Source: Eurosta solidaginis (taxonomy: Eukaryota > Arthropoda > Insecta > Diptera > Tephritidae). Taken from it: a stretch of 64,000 bases of DNA. This document shows, piece after piece, positions 10,618 through 20,668 of this stretch. Where the stretch lies: the NCBI RefSeq assembly GCF_040869045.1, contig NC_090319.1, positions 391,793,601 to 391,857,600 on the forward strand, written 5' to 3'. Position 1 is the first letter of the stretch, and each line of letters starts with the position of its first letter. Made by a program: the position numbers and the translations under genes. The notes below the pieces were generated by a model. That model did no database searches. It saw only the letters and a program-made list of their open reading frames with translations, and was not told the origin of the DNA.

Positions 10618-12400
10618 CAGGCTTGGTTGCAATGACAAAATTTGGAGTGATAAAATAGTTGTATAAGTGTATTATATTTAAACCTTTGAAAAAAAAATAA
10701 TTCTTTTTGTTTAAAAAAAAAAGGTATATACATACATAAGTAAATGCAGTCAAGAGTCGTGAGAAATCGAGAAATTCCAAGTTCCTCTTGACTTCCAGTA
10801 TACAACTAGTTTTGTCGCGGTATAGTCCTAATAGTCTGACTAAAATCACTTTTTTTTTGGTGAAAATCGAGAAAAAAAACCTACATATATAATAGAAAAA
10901 TTTAAGTTAAACAAATTTCGGAATATGGGATGTTCAAAAAAGAAAGGGAAAAACCCGGAAACAATTTTTAACATAAAAAAAATGTAAAAATTAAATATTT
11001 CGAATAAAAGCAAAAATATACGAATATGTATACTTGACCCTGGAATATAACTTAAAGACACAAGTATATACATACTTAATATGAAAGAGAGAGAAAAATA
11101 TAGTGTAGGTGACATAATTTTATTAAATTAAATGTGTGCGAAAGTTATCAATGAACTTCCTTTGAATTTAACAAAGAAAATTATAATTTTTTTTGAGGTT
11201 CATGGTTCATGAAAATTAAAGTAAAATTAGTATAATAATATAGTTTATTATAATTAAATGTGCAAGTTAGAAAAGGAGAGAGTGATATTTTTTTTAGTGA
11301 TTGGAGAGAGAGTTTCCAATGTCTTATTGGCGTTCCAATAAGAATAAGAAAACAAAAATCTGATTGCAACTCGAAGCAATCGCAATATCAAATTCTAATT
11401 AGAATATTTACATATGTGCTAAAGTACCATTTTACAGCAAAGCAGAAGAAGCCTTCATCGAGTTCCTGCAACATCAATGCACGTAAGTTTATAATAAAAT
11501 TGTTATATTTTCATACCATTTGGTTTTTTTGTTTTGCATATGTACATATAATTTTTTATTTAACTACCGTGTTAATGATCATGCTTAATGAGAGAATCAA
11601 TGAAACGAGTTGGTATTAGAAATGTCTATAAATTGTTTGAGATTAATATTTACTAATACTGAATTCGTAACATACTTCAAAACCGCGGAAATTTCAATCA
11701 AATAACTTATATTTGATTTAATATGATTCGTTTCTCTGTGTTAATAATATTTCACCTGTTTAAATATCACACACTCTTTAGTAAGTTTGTAAGATTCCTT
11801 TTTGCTTATAGTTTCGATTCCATGCCGTTCCTATAGGTGTTCGGACTTAAGCCTAATAGTAAATATTGGTACTTTTTTTCTTTAGTACTAAATTTAGTAT
11901 GAAATCAAACTCTGATCTTTTTCTTTTTAATTGATTGGTCTTTTATTAAATAAAACATGAATTGTTAAGTTTGTAAGAATGGTCTGAAATTCGTTGTTGT
12001 TGTTGCTTTACATTGGGACATCTCATTAACATCTGAGAAGTCATGGTTGGGTGGGATAAGAGCGGTAAGTAATTGGTAGGAGAACCGCTAGGGAAAAGAC
12101 AAAGTTTTGTGTCGCTTTCTAAAAAGGTTAATCAACGGTCCTATTGAGTGATGAGGTAAGAAATTCCTTAACCCTTACGTGTGCGTAAATTTTTTCTTGT
12201 TAGGCCTTGGGTTTGTCGTAACTGGTGGTTTGGTCGGTCGTTTGGTCAACGAACCCACATAAGTGGCTGAAGCTCCGGGACAGCTAGACGCACACGGGCA
12301 GACGCCGATCATCTTCTTCGTGCCACCAGGTAAACTTGGTACAACTGCGAAACAATTGTCAACCCAGAGTAAGTATGCTCGTCAAAGGTTCCATAACAGA
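10618..12400 (+). repeat. 3' LTR of RING-Gag Gypsy
   Basis: Near-identical to 2432-4252. A possible poly(A) signal AATAAA is at 11949-11954. Homology stops at 12400, after which unrelated DNA begins. Confidence 0.85.
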
Positions 12401-14999
12401 TGTAAGCAATAGTGTTAATGAAGCAGTATATTATCTGGGCTTGACGCCCTTGCTGTTGAAGTTGTGTCCATAGATGTTATATGATCCTTTTGTATAATCG
12501 CAGGGCCGCCAACAATTTAGGCTCAAACAAACCACAAATCTTCCTCGTTTTTTTCCGGCCGGAAACTCATGGCCATTTCTCTGCTAGTCGTGGTTTCTAA
12601 ATTTTTCACACTTCTTTTCTCCTTCACGGCCGGAAACTCATGGCTTTGTTTCGCTAGTGATCGCCGAATTTTTCTTTTCTTTGTTTCGATACTTTTGTAT
12701 CGCAACTTTCGCCCCATCCCCAGTCACTAGGTGTGTTCGCACGAAAACGTTCCCAAGTGGACCGTAACCGTAGACCATAACAGCAGACCGTAACACCCCC
12801 CTCACTTTTTCTTAATCCTTTTATTCGCTCCTCCCACCGTCTTTTCGCTTCATCTATCTCTATTTTCGTCTCACTCTATCTCTTTCTCAGTCTCCTTCTC
12901 CTTCCATCTTTTTTCTTCCTTTTCAATCACTCTTTATCTGTTAAAAAAGGGCATCAAAATCCGTTGCGTATTTTTAAAGGTTTAAGCATTCAAAGGGACA
13001 TAGGGACAGAAAAAGCGACTCTGTTTTATACTATGTAGTGATGTACATCCATACATACCTATAAACCTACGCCCGAAGTTAAATAACGCGGCGAATGCTA
13101 TATATGTACGTATGTATGTGTCGTATCATGCTTCACTCAAAAGCAATTAGCGCGCACAGTTCACAGCGAAGAACCACACACACACATTTTTTGGTAAAAA
13201 TGTTACTTTTGTTTAAACAATTTGGCTGATATAAGAAAGGAATCAAGTATTTTTTTGATGCATATCGAAGGTAAATATTTCAAAATTTTACTGAAAAGTA
13301 GAATTTTTTTATTATTTTATTTTATGTGTTATAGCTGTGTAAACAAAAATTTTATGTTTTTTACTACATTTTGGCAATTCGCCACGCCCCTATAATATAT
13401 ACCTTCTAATTATATTAACTGTACCATCACACGTAGCTAAGCTTTCAAATGCAAAAAACCGTTTTAAAATCGTAGCATTCTGTGTGAAGTTATGTGCGTA
13501 CATGACATTTTGCGACTTTATTTTATAAGATTTATATTTAATTATTTATTATATTTATGTATTATTATTATTTATTTTATTTATTATTTATTTATTTATA
13601 TTTATTTATTTATAGATATCGCCGGAATTTGGGTTTCAATAATCATACCAAATGTGAATGTAGATTTCCGCAAATTTTGCATTGGAAATTGAATTTTATA
13701 ACTTTTGAAATGCTTAATTAGAGGGCTCCGCGTGGGTTGTTTTAAAATGCGGTTCAAATTTACATATATGTATATATTAGACACAGAGATTACTGAGGTG
13801 CTAAAATGATAGGCATGGTTACTTTACGGTTCCTCCCACTTCCAGCCAAAAATGTCTCATAAACAAGAAAAATAATATACCGAATTGAAATAAAAAGTCA
13901 CAGAAACTACCCCGTAAGGAGAATCTCTAGTTCAAAATAAGTGCATTTCTACTGCATTCTGAACCACTAATATTTCGCCATCTACCTCTTTTACATGTTT
14001 TCAACTGGCGAATTTAACATGGCGATGTCCTAGGCGGTGGAAATTGTCCCGCCGCTTTAACTTTTCACAAGTTCCTAACTACATATATATAAATTTCTAC
14101 TTTGGTACCTTTTCAATATTTACGTACTGGTGGAATAGTGTTGAGAAAGGGGCATACCTACTCATATGTAGCCGCAGCTCGTTAAAGCTAGTAGCTAGCT
14201 ATTAACGAACTAATACTTATTTGGCACTCAAGGTCTAGTTCTGAACCAGAATTTTGTATCACTATTTACTGACTTCCCTCTTGGGGGTAATTAACTAATA
14301 TCATATGAAGTTAGAATAGGCTCCTCGTGTTTTGGTACACTTTTGCTTACATTCTTTGGTCATATGCACCATTTATTTCAGCTCTGCGGTCATTTATATA
14401 TTTTAATTTTATTTAAGAATCAATTTTATTTAAAAAATTTTTTCAGTGCTATAGAGACAAATTCTAAATATTCTCGCGGAATTTTGTTCTCGCAGGATTT
14501 TTTTATTCCCGAGGAAAAATTCCTCCAATTCTTTTCTCCTAGGGAGAACAATAAGTGGGGAATAGGAATTTCGAATTTTCGAAGTCAGCTGTTTTGTCAA
14601 TTGAAATTTCGTTGCACATTTCTTATTTTGTTTAAAAAATTGAAAAGTTTAATTATTGTTGCGACTTTGTTTGAAATTAAGAAATAAGGTATAAACAATG
14701 CACATTATTGCATTTCATGTGGTATTCACTGGAATGAGTAATGAATTGGTGCCACAGCAACATCAACAGAGGAGGATAAGAAGAAGAAGACGGCGGGATA
14801 ACACAAATCCGCTGGAGTTGCCTGCTTTCATTCTGCAAAGCAATTTTCTGGCGGCCAAGTCGAGTTGAGTTCGTCTTTCGCCATATGCCAAAATCTATTT
14901 AAGCCTTCTTAAAAAATCCTTGCGCAATTTCTGGATGGCTGCATCAAATATACGAACAGCTCTTCTGTTGCTTATGATATACTTTTCGACTTAAAATAA
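12401..14999. other. No gene seen; low-complexity and simple repeats
   Basis: No frame with recognisable homology. It holds a duplicated 16-mer GGCCGGAAACTCATGG (12557 and 12628), a CT-rich tract (about 12790-12935), a TTTA-rich tract (about 13540-13615), and a 30-bp inverted repeat at 14179-14208 (TCGTTAA / TTAACGA arms with an AGCTAG core). CTCGCG/GGAATTTT motifs near 14470-14560 partly recur in inverted form near 15240-15355. That could mark an old inverted-repeat element but is too weak to call. Confidence 0.5.
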
Positions 15000-15047
15000 A
15001 GAATATTGTGGTTGTTGTTGTTGTATTAACAGTGAGAATATTGTGGT
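15000..15047. mobile_element. Minimal retroinsertion: tail only, 13-bp target duplication
   Basis: AGAATATTGTGGT occurs at 15000-15012 and again at 15035-15047, enclosing only 22 bp that begin (TGT)n and end with a few non-repeat bases. The (GTT)n run equals the reversed (CAA)n tail of SINE-B/LINE-A, and the duplication length matches other SINE-B insertions here. It is best read as an extremely 5'-truncated insertion on the minus strand. Confidence 0.6.
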
Positions 15048-15494
15048 AGAATGTAAATAAATATTTTAGCACAAATTTGTACAAATAAGTGTTCTTTCTT
15101 AAAAGAACCAATTTCCTTTAACTATTTTGATGCATTCCCTTTAATTTAACTAGTGAAAAAACTCCTATGAAATGGCAGAGAAATCTCCCTCTCCCTCACA
15201 TTCATAATACCTACTTTTCTCCCATAACCGGTTTCCGCTTTTTTGAACATTGTTCAGAATAGGAGGAAAGGGAGAAGTGAAAAAACTCACAAGGAATTTT
15301 TATTTAGAATACGAGGAATGGTAGAAGGGGAAAAACTCGCACGGAATTTTTGTTTAGAATTGGGCTGATAGTAAATATGTCCATATAAAGTTTAAACGTT
15401 AGGGTCTATAGATGTAAAAAAAACACGGCAAATATGGATAAAACGATTGTTTTTACAAATAACTGTTTTGAACGAATTGCCTATATTACAAGTT

Positions 15495-15716
15495 GATAAC
15501 TGAGCAGCGGTAAAACTTGCTCAAAATCTGGAATTTCATCGCAGAACTTAACATATTGCTATTAAGCATTTCTTTATTCGTGAAAAGATCCATGAGCAAG
15601 TACTAGGAATTGAACTTATTTTGCCTCAAGATAAAGTGGCGGACATTATGACGAAACCTTTGTTAGCACCGAGATTAAAAGTTCTATGGGACAAAATGGT
15701 TTTAAATTTACTATAA
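15495..15716 (+). pseudogene. Ty1/Copia RNase H C-terminal relic
   Basis: One frame with two internal stops (TGA 15501, TAA near 15546) reads AAVKLAQNLEFHRRT, then HIAIKHFFIREKI, then LPQDKVADIMTKPL, ending at TAA 15714-15716. The HRRT..HI.IK..FIRE and VADIMTKPL motifs are diagnostic of the Copia RNase H end. Nothing upstream of about 15490 is recognisable, and no flanking LTR was identified. Confidence 0.85.
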
Positions 15717-16312
15717 TTAACAAGGAAAAGATTTTAACTTATGTTCAATTATAGTTAGATATACTTTGGCACATAATGCCTGAGTTTTCTAAATCAGTTG
15801 ATCTTTTGTAATACTAGCTGTGTTTCTTTAAATCTACCTACGTGTACGCTTAAACTTCATATGGACTGCTAAGCGTTAAACTTATCTACATTTCTGAAAT
15901 TGCTGCGCAGAAAATAAGTACTCCCCTGCAAAAATTGTTGGATTACGTGTTCCATTTTCGTCATGTTGGAGTACTCTAACAATACTCCTTTGCAATGCGT
16001 TTGCGGACCACCATCAGCCGATCATTGCTCGTTTTTTAACGACAGTGATCACGACACGATGACGATCGAAAAGTAAAATATTGCATGCAAATAACTAATA
16101 ATAAAATTTTACTTTGGCATCTCTGATAAAATGCAACAGCGCACTGGTTTTATGTATACATATTATATTAGTTTCTTTATTCACGCAAATGCTAAATAAC
16201 ATAAGAATATTCGTGGTATAAAATATAAGTTGTATTGCCCCCTTCATTTACTTTCATTTTAAATTAAATTCACTTCGATAATTCTTTCCGACACAATTCA
16301 TCTTTAGTACTT
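15717..16312. other. No gene seen
   Basis: AT-rich DNA after the Copia relic. It may include remains of that element's LTR (a TGTTGGAGTACTC start near 15963), but no second copy exists to confirm it. The last seven bases (AGTACTT, 16306-16312) may be the left target duplication of LINE-A copy 1. Confidence 0.4.
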
Positions 16313-16401
16313 CATCGTTCCCAAGGCAGTCGGTTCTATGTACCGGAGCGACTCGGGATTTTTCCGACCAAGGACTGTCATTTCAGTGTGACCCCATTTA
16401 A

Positions 16402-18459
16402 TTTGTTTCGTCCCTCCCACAAATTGTCATCCTCCCAGCAGGACTGCTACATATTCTCTTACTCCGGGAAGGTATCGAACCCAATCCGGGTCCGTCTCCT
16501 GACCCCGGTCATGAGAAATGGTTTTGCTGCATTTGCCAGAAAAGAATCTTTTTAGGACGGTCATACTCTGTTCAGTGTGTCTCGTGCAAGGGATGGTTGC
16601 ATCGGACAGGTTGTTCTGGGCTTGATCCCAAAACCCGACGTCCACGCAACTTTTATAAATCTTTTGTGGCTCCTTGCTGCTCACGCCCAAGGGCGTCCCG
16701 TAGTCTACGCCTAAGCGAATCCCCACTACCTTCCAGCAGCTTCGCTGCTCAGCAAGCCACAACAAGTACCCGCTGCTGCTCGCGCCCCACGGCGCCAACA
16801 ACTCAAACAGCTGATACCACTCATAACTACTACCTTCGTAGTAGAGCTGGTTGCAATGCTGAGCATCAGCCCCTGCCCCCGTCTTCTTCTCCCCCCCTCT
16901 TTTCTGGCAGCAATCGTGCAGGTCAGGGAAACAGACTCTTAGTCCCTGCCTCCGTTTGCACCGTCTGCCAGCACAGAATATATAGGTTTGCGACATCCGC
17001 TCAATGCAGCTCCTGCCTTGGGTGGTGCCACTTTCCTAGATGTTCTGGTCTCCGCGACGGCAACCCCCCGACGGGTTTCATCGCGCCATGTTGCCAGGTC
17101 GCAAACCCAAATCATCCGGGTACCCCAATGCTTGCCCAAGGGCGCCCAGTCCCAAGGCCACAACAGCAATTGCGTCCTGGCCTTCCACAACCTAGGCGTA
17201 GACACCCCTCACTTACCCCTAGAGTGGCGGCGTCACCCCTCATGCACTTCAGAATTCTGCAGTTCAACTGTAATGGACTAACTGGGAAGATTACGGAGAT
17301 AGTCGATTTCATGAAGCGGCACAACATCCGCATTGCTGCGATTCAAGAGACTAAACTCACAGCAAGATCTGCATTGCAGACCTGCTCTGGTTATAATGTC
17401 CACAGGAAAGACCGCGAGAGCGGAAATGGAGAGGGCCTCGCGTTTATTATACACCACTCTGTGCAATATCATATATTTGATCCTGGCATCGACCGCAGTG
17501 ACAATGTCTTAGAACGTCAAGGCCTATCTGTCCGGTCAGGCGATGCAAATCTAGAAATCATCAACATCTACATTCCTCCTGTCACCTGTTGCCCCAGTGG
17601 ATACCGCCCTAATATCGAGGCCTTACTCACTGGCAACAATCGCATTATCTTAGGCGATTTTAATGCCCATCACGACCTATGGCATTCAAACTTGCGGGCG
17701 GACAGTAGGGGTGAGATGTTGGCGGATCAAATAGACGAAACGACGTTCTGCACAATAAACGGAGACGCCCCCACACGTATGGTAGGAAGCTGTCATAGCT
17801 CGCCAGATATCTCAATCGTGAGCGCAGAACTCGTAAACTGCGTCAACTGGCAGCCGATGGTAACATTGGCATCCGACCACCTGCCCATACTTATTTCGTT
17901 CGAGCGTACCGCCGACTTCATCGTCACCGAAAAACGCACTTTCATAAACTTCAAAAAAGGAAAGTGGGAAGAATATAAATCTGCAACAGACAGCAGCTTT
18001 GCTGCCCTCCCTATCCCGACTGATGCCCGCCAAGGGGAGCGTGCCTTCCGTAAGGTCATTGAATCCGCCTCGGCACATTTCATTCCCGCCGGGAGAATTC
18101 CCGAAATCCGGCCCCACTTCCCGGCGGAGGCCGCGAGCTTAGCGAGGGAACGCGACCTTATAAGACAGCTTGATCCAGGCGACCCCCAAATAAGGGATAT
18201 AAACCAACGCATCAGATTGCTTGTGGACGAACACAAGCGGGCGAAATGGGAAGAGCACCTAAGAGGTTGTAACCTCTCTACCGGTGAAGGTAAACTTTGG
18301 TCCACCGTAAAGTCCCTATCGAATCCGACTAAGCACAAAGACAAAGTTTCCATCGCCTTTGGCGATAAGGTGCTGTCGGATGCGAAAAAATGCGCGAGCG
18401 CTTTCTGCCGACAATATATAATGCATCCTACGGTCGACAAAGATAGACGGAGCCAATAG
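16402..18459 (+). CDS. LINE-A ORF: PHD-like fingers plus APE endonuclease
   Basis: The frame opens after a stop at 16399 and runs to TAG 18457-18459; no ATG begins it. Order: 2A-like motif (16441-16494), PHD-like finger 1 (CCICQ...CVSCKGWLHRTGCSGL...APCC, 16516-16680), a low-complexity linker, and PHD-like finger 2 (CTVCQ...CSSCLGWCHFPRCSGL...APCC, about 16957-17095). The APE-type endonuclease follows: ILQFNCNGLTGK near 17255, AIQETKL near 17338, LGDFNAHHDLWHS near 17655, SDHLPILIS near 17872. The endonuclease nicks target DNA for target-primed reverse transcription. The finger pair probably takes the place of an ORF1-type nucleic-acid-binding protein. The end is caused by a one-base indel; the neighbouring frame continues directly into RT. 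Confidence 0.85.
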   Translation, partial: FVSSLPQIVILPAGLLHILLLREGIEPNPGPSPDPGHEKWFCCICQKRIFLGRSYSVQCVSCKGWLHRTGCSGLDPKTRRPRNFYKSFVAPCCSRPRASRSLRLSESPLPSSSFAAQQATTSTRCCSRPTAPTTQTADTTHNYYLRSRAGCNAEHQPLPPSSSPPLFSGSNRAGQGNRLLVPASVCTVCQHRIYRFATSAQCSSCLGWCHFPRCSGLRDGNPPTGFIAPCCQVANPNHPGTPMLAQGRPVPRPQQQLRPGLPQPRRRHPSLTPRVAASPLMHFRILQFNCNGLTGKITEIVDFMKRHNIRIAAIQETKLTARSALQTCSGYNVHRKDRESGNGEGLAFIIHHSVQYHIFDPGIDRSDNVLERQGLSVRSGDANLEIINIYIPPVTCCPSGYRPNIEALLTGNNRIILGDFNAHHDLWHSNLRADSRGEMLADQIDETTFCTINGDAPTRMVGSCHSSPDISIVSAELVNCVNWQPMVTLASDHLPILISFERTADFIVTEKRTFINFKKGKWEEYKSATDSSFAALPIPTDARQGERAFRKVIESASAHFIPAGRIPEIRPHFPAEAASLARERDLIRQLDPGDPQIRDINQRIRLLVDEHKRAKWEEHLRGCNLSTGEGKLWSTVKSLSNPTKHKDKVSIAFGDKVLSDAKKCASAFCRQYIMHPTVDKDRRSQ
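16441..16494 (+). other. 2A-like motif ahead of LINE-A zinc fingers
   Basis: In the zinc-finger/endonuclease frame the codons read GLLHILLLREGIEPNPGP, ending in the NPGP core with Glu two residues earlier. This matches the ExNPGP consensus of 2A peptides, which cause ribosomes to skip a bond and release the upstream peptide. The usual Asp before Ile-Glu is Gly here. 2A-like sequences at LINE ORF N-termini are known in trypanosomes and some animals. Activity here is inference. Confidence 0.5.
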
Positions 18460-19219
18460 ACACGCACATAAACACAAACTCAGCGCGTCACCAATTACCA
18501 TCACCGCTAGAGAGGTTGAGGACGCCATTGGTCGCGCTAAACCATCCAAAGCAGTGGGCCCAGACGGCATAGCCATGCCGATGCTTAAAAACCTAGGGAA
18601 AGAGGGTTTCAAATATTTAGCGCATGTCTTCAACCTGTCTCTTTCCACCTTTGTCATACCCGAGAAATGGAAAATGGCCAAGGTGGTCCCGCTACTAAAG
18701 CCTGGGAAACCAGCTAACGTAGGTGAGTCATATCGTCCGATATCTCTCCTATCGCCAGTGGCAAAGACGCTTGAAGCCATTTTGCTCCCTTATTTCCAAG
18801 CACATTTGCAGCTAGCCCCTCATCAGCATGGCTTCAGAAAACTCCATAGCACTACCTCCGCGCTAAATGTCATTGGCACCCAGATAAATTGCGGTTTGAA
18901 TCAATATCCCCACCATAGAACAGTACTCGTAGCGTTAGACCTATCAAAAGCTTTTGATACGGTCAACCATGGCTCGTTACTGCAAGACCTGGAAGGGTCC
19001 ACCCTTCCCCCATGTCTTAAAAGGTGGACCGCAAATTATCTGGGTGGTCGGCAGGCATCGGTGCAATTCAGAAACGAAACATCAAAACAAAGGAGAATTA
19101 AACAAGGGGTGCCACAGGGTGGTGTCCTATCCCCGCTTTTGTTTAATTTCTACATATTAAGCTACCTTCACCACCGGAAGGAGTCACAATCGTTTCCTAC
19201 GCCGATGACTGCACAATAA
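18458..19219 (+). pseudogene. LINE-A reverse transcriptase, N-terminal part
   Basis: Shifted one base relative to the endonuclease frame; both frames are open across the junction. Motifs: KAVGPDGIAMPMLKNL near 18555, SYRPISLLSPVAKTLE near 18728, HQHGFRKLHSTTSAL near 18822, ALDLSKAFDTVNH near 18935, QGVPQGGVLSPLLFNFYI near 19105. Compared with copy 2, one C is missing near 19158, which throws the frame off just before the catalytic YADD. Confidence 0.85.
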
Positions 19220-20304
19220 TGGCCACAGGCCCAGGCCCAAAGATCGATGAGCTATGCAATAAAATAAACGGCTATCTCCCTGATCTCTCCAGTTTTTTCG
19301 CCTCGCGAAACCTGGCATTGTCACCGACTAAATCTTCCGCGACCTTATTTACAACATGGACGCCCCAAATGTCGACCATATTGAACATCCACGTCGATGG
19401 CACTACGCTACCGACTGCCCTACACCCCAAAATCTTGGGTGTGACGTTTGATCAGGATCTACATTTTGGTGCGCACGCAACCGCAATTGTTCCAAGAATT
19501 CAGAGCCGTAATAAAATCCTCAAATCCCTTGCTGGCAGTACCTGGGGAAAAGATAAAGAAACGCTCTTGACCACATACAAAGCAATTAGCCAGCCGATTA
19601 CGTGCTACGCGTCACCCATATGGTCGCCAAGCCTAAAAACCACCCACTGGAAGAAACTACAGGCCTGCCAAAATACTGCTCTCAGAATCGCCACGGGCTG
19701 TCTTCTTATGTCCCCAGAACACCATCTGCATAATGAGGCGAGAATACTCCCCATCAGGGAGAGAAATGAGATGCTGACCAAACAGTTTCTGTTGAATACC
19801 CAGAAACCTGGGCATCCCAACAGACATCTGATTGACGAACCAGCACCGCCTAGGGGCCTAAGGAGTCATCTCCGTAAGCATTTTGAGGAAATACGGCACC
19901 TGAGAACCCAGCCGTATGAAGCGGAAAAACACAAGCAGGTCCTTGGTGAACTCCATAGACAGGCGTCGGACCTTTATGTCGGGAATTGCCCGGTGAATCC
20001 AGTACTTGAAGAAAAATATCCAGAACTCGCAGAAGAGGAACGCATACTCCCCAGGGAAACGCGTGTCACTCTTGCTCAACTTCGTTCTGGATACTGTAAC
20101 AGGTTAAACTCTTACCTATCCAGAATCAACCCCGACATACAAAATGTATGCCCTGCTTGCAATGTGTCCCCACATGACACCAACCATCTCTTTAATTGTA
20201 ATGTGAAACCAACGCCTCTAACACCCCTTTCCTTATGGTCCACCCCTGTTGAAACGGCAAGTTTCCTTGGACTCCCGTTAGAGGATATTGATGACAATTT
20301 GTGA
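19156..20304 (+). pseudogene. LINE-A reverse transcriptase, catalytic and C-terminal part
   Basis: Restores the RT frame after the 19158 deletion: VSYADDCTIMATG carries the catalytic YADD near 19200, followed by the thumb region and a C-terminal Cx2C-x8-H-x3-C unit (CPACNVSPHDTNHLFNC, near 20150). It ends IDDNL-stop at 20304, about 30 bases before the (CAA)n tail. Confidence 0.85.
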
Positions 20305-20364
20305 TCGGTCGCGGCTATTAGGTGGGCGAGCATTGCTACAACAACAACAACAACAACAGTACTT

Positions 20365-20668
20365 TGGCATATGATCCTCTGTGGGTGCTCCATGGAGTAC
20401 TACAGTGAAAGTACTTTGGAATGTACTCTCACGTATGTACTCTATGGAATACTCACAAACAAAGCGAGAGTGGGATCACCTACTCCTCTCCTAGGTCATC
20501 GCAATGTTAATTGGAGCACATTTTTTGTATGAATACAGATTAGATTTGGAGCAGTCCTATACTCCCAAAGGAGTATTCCTTACATTATTTATAGAGTACT
20601 CGCGTTTTTTGAAGGGTCCTCTAAATTTCAATACACATTATACTCAGATGCAACTGAAATATGTGTCT
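20365..20668. other. Spacer between two inverted LINE-A copies
   Basis: About 300 bp rich in GTACTC/GAGTAC-like words (for example near 20395, 20425, 20445), with no coding signal. A 70-codon frame (20504-20716) runs into the neighbouring tail and is ignored. Confidence 0.45.

Larger units (their letters stand above)
2432..12400 (+). mobile_element. Ty3/Gypsy LTR retrotransposon with RING-finger Gag (mdg3/micropia-like)
   Basis: Two near-identical direct repeats of about 1.8 kb (2432-4252 and 10618-12400) flank a 6.4-kb interior. The order is primer binding site, gag, protease, reverse transcriptase, RNase H, integrase. No envelope gene is visible between the end of pol (9809) and the 3' LTR. 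Gag is intact, but pol carries a nonsense codon, at least three frameshifts and a missing integrase catalytic Glu, so this copy cannot be autonomous. The integrase tail (KLAPVFVKA then HGKDIK) resembles mdg3/micropia-type elements; that placement is inference. The LTRs differ by a few short indels and scattered substitutions, which suggests a fairly recent insertion. No target-site duplication is seen. Confidence 0.88.
16313..20357 (+). mobile_element. LINE-A copy 1 (Jockey-like non-LTR retrotransposon), near full length
   Basis: Untranslated start, an ORF with zinc fingers and endonuclease, a reverse transcriptase, a C-terminal CCHC unit, then a (CAA)n tail at 20335-20357. AGTACTT at 16306-16312 and 20358-20364 is a candidate 7-bp target duplication. 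Two single-base frame changes (near 18440 and near 19155) break the polyprotein, and no in-frame ATG precedes the zinc fingers. A second copy lies inverted at 20669-22308. More degraded minus-strand relics are at 43286-44769 and 47148-53590. Confidence 0.88.
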
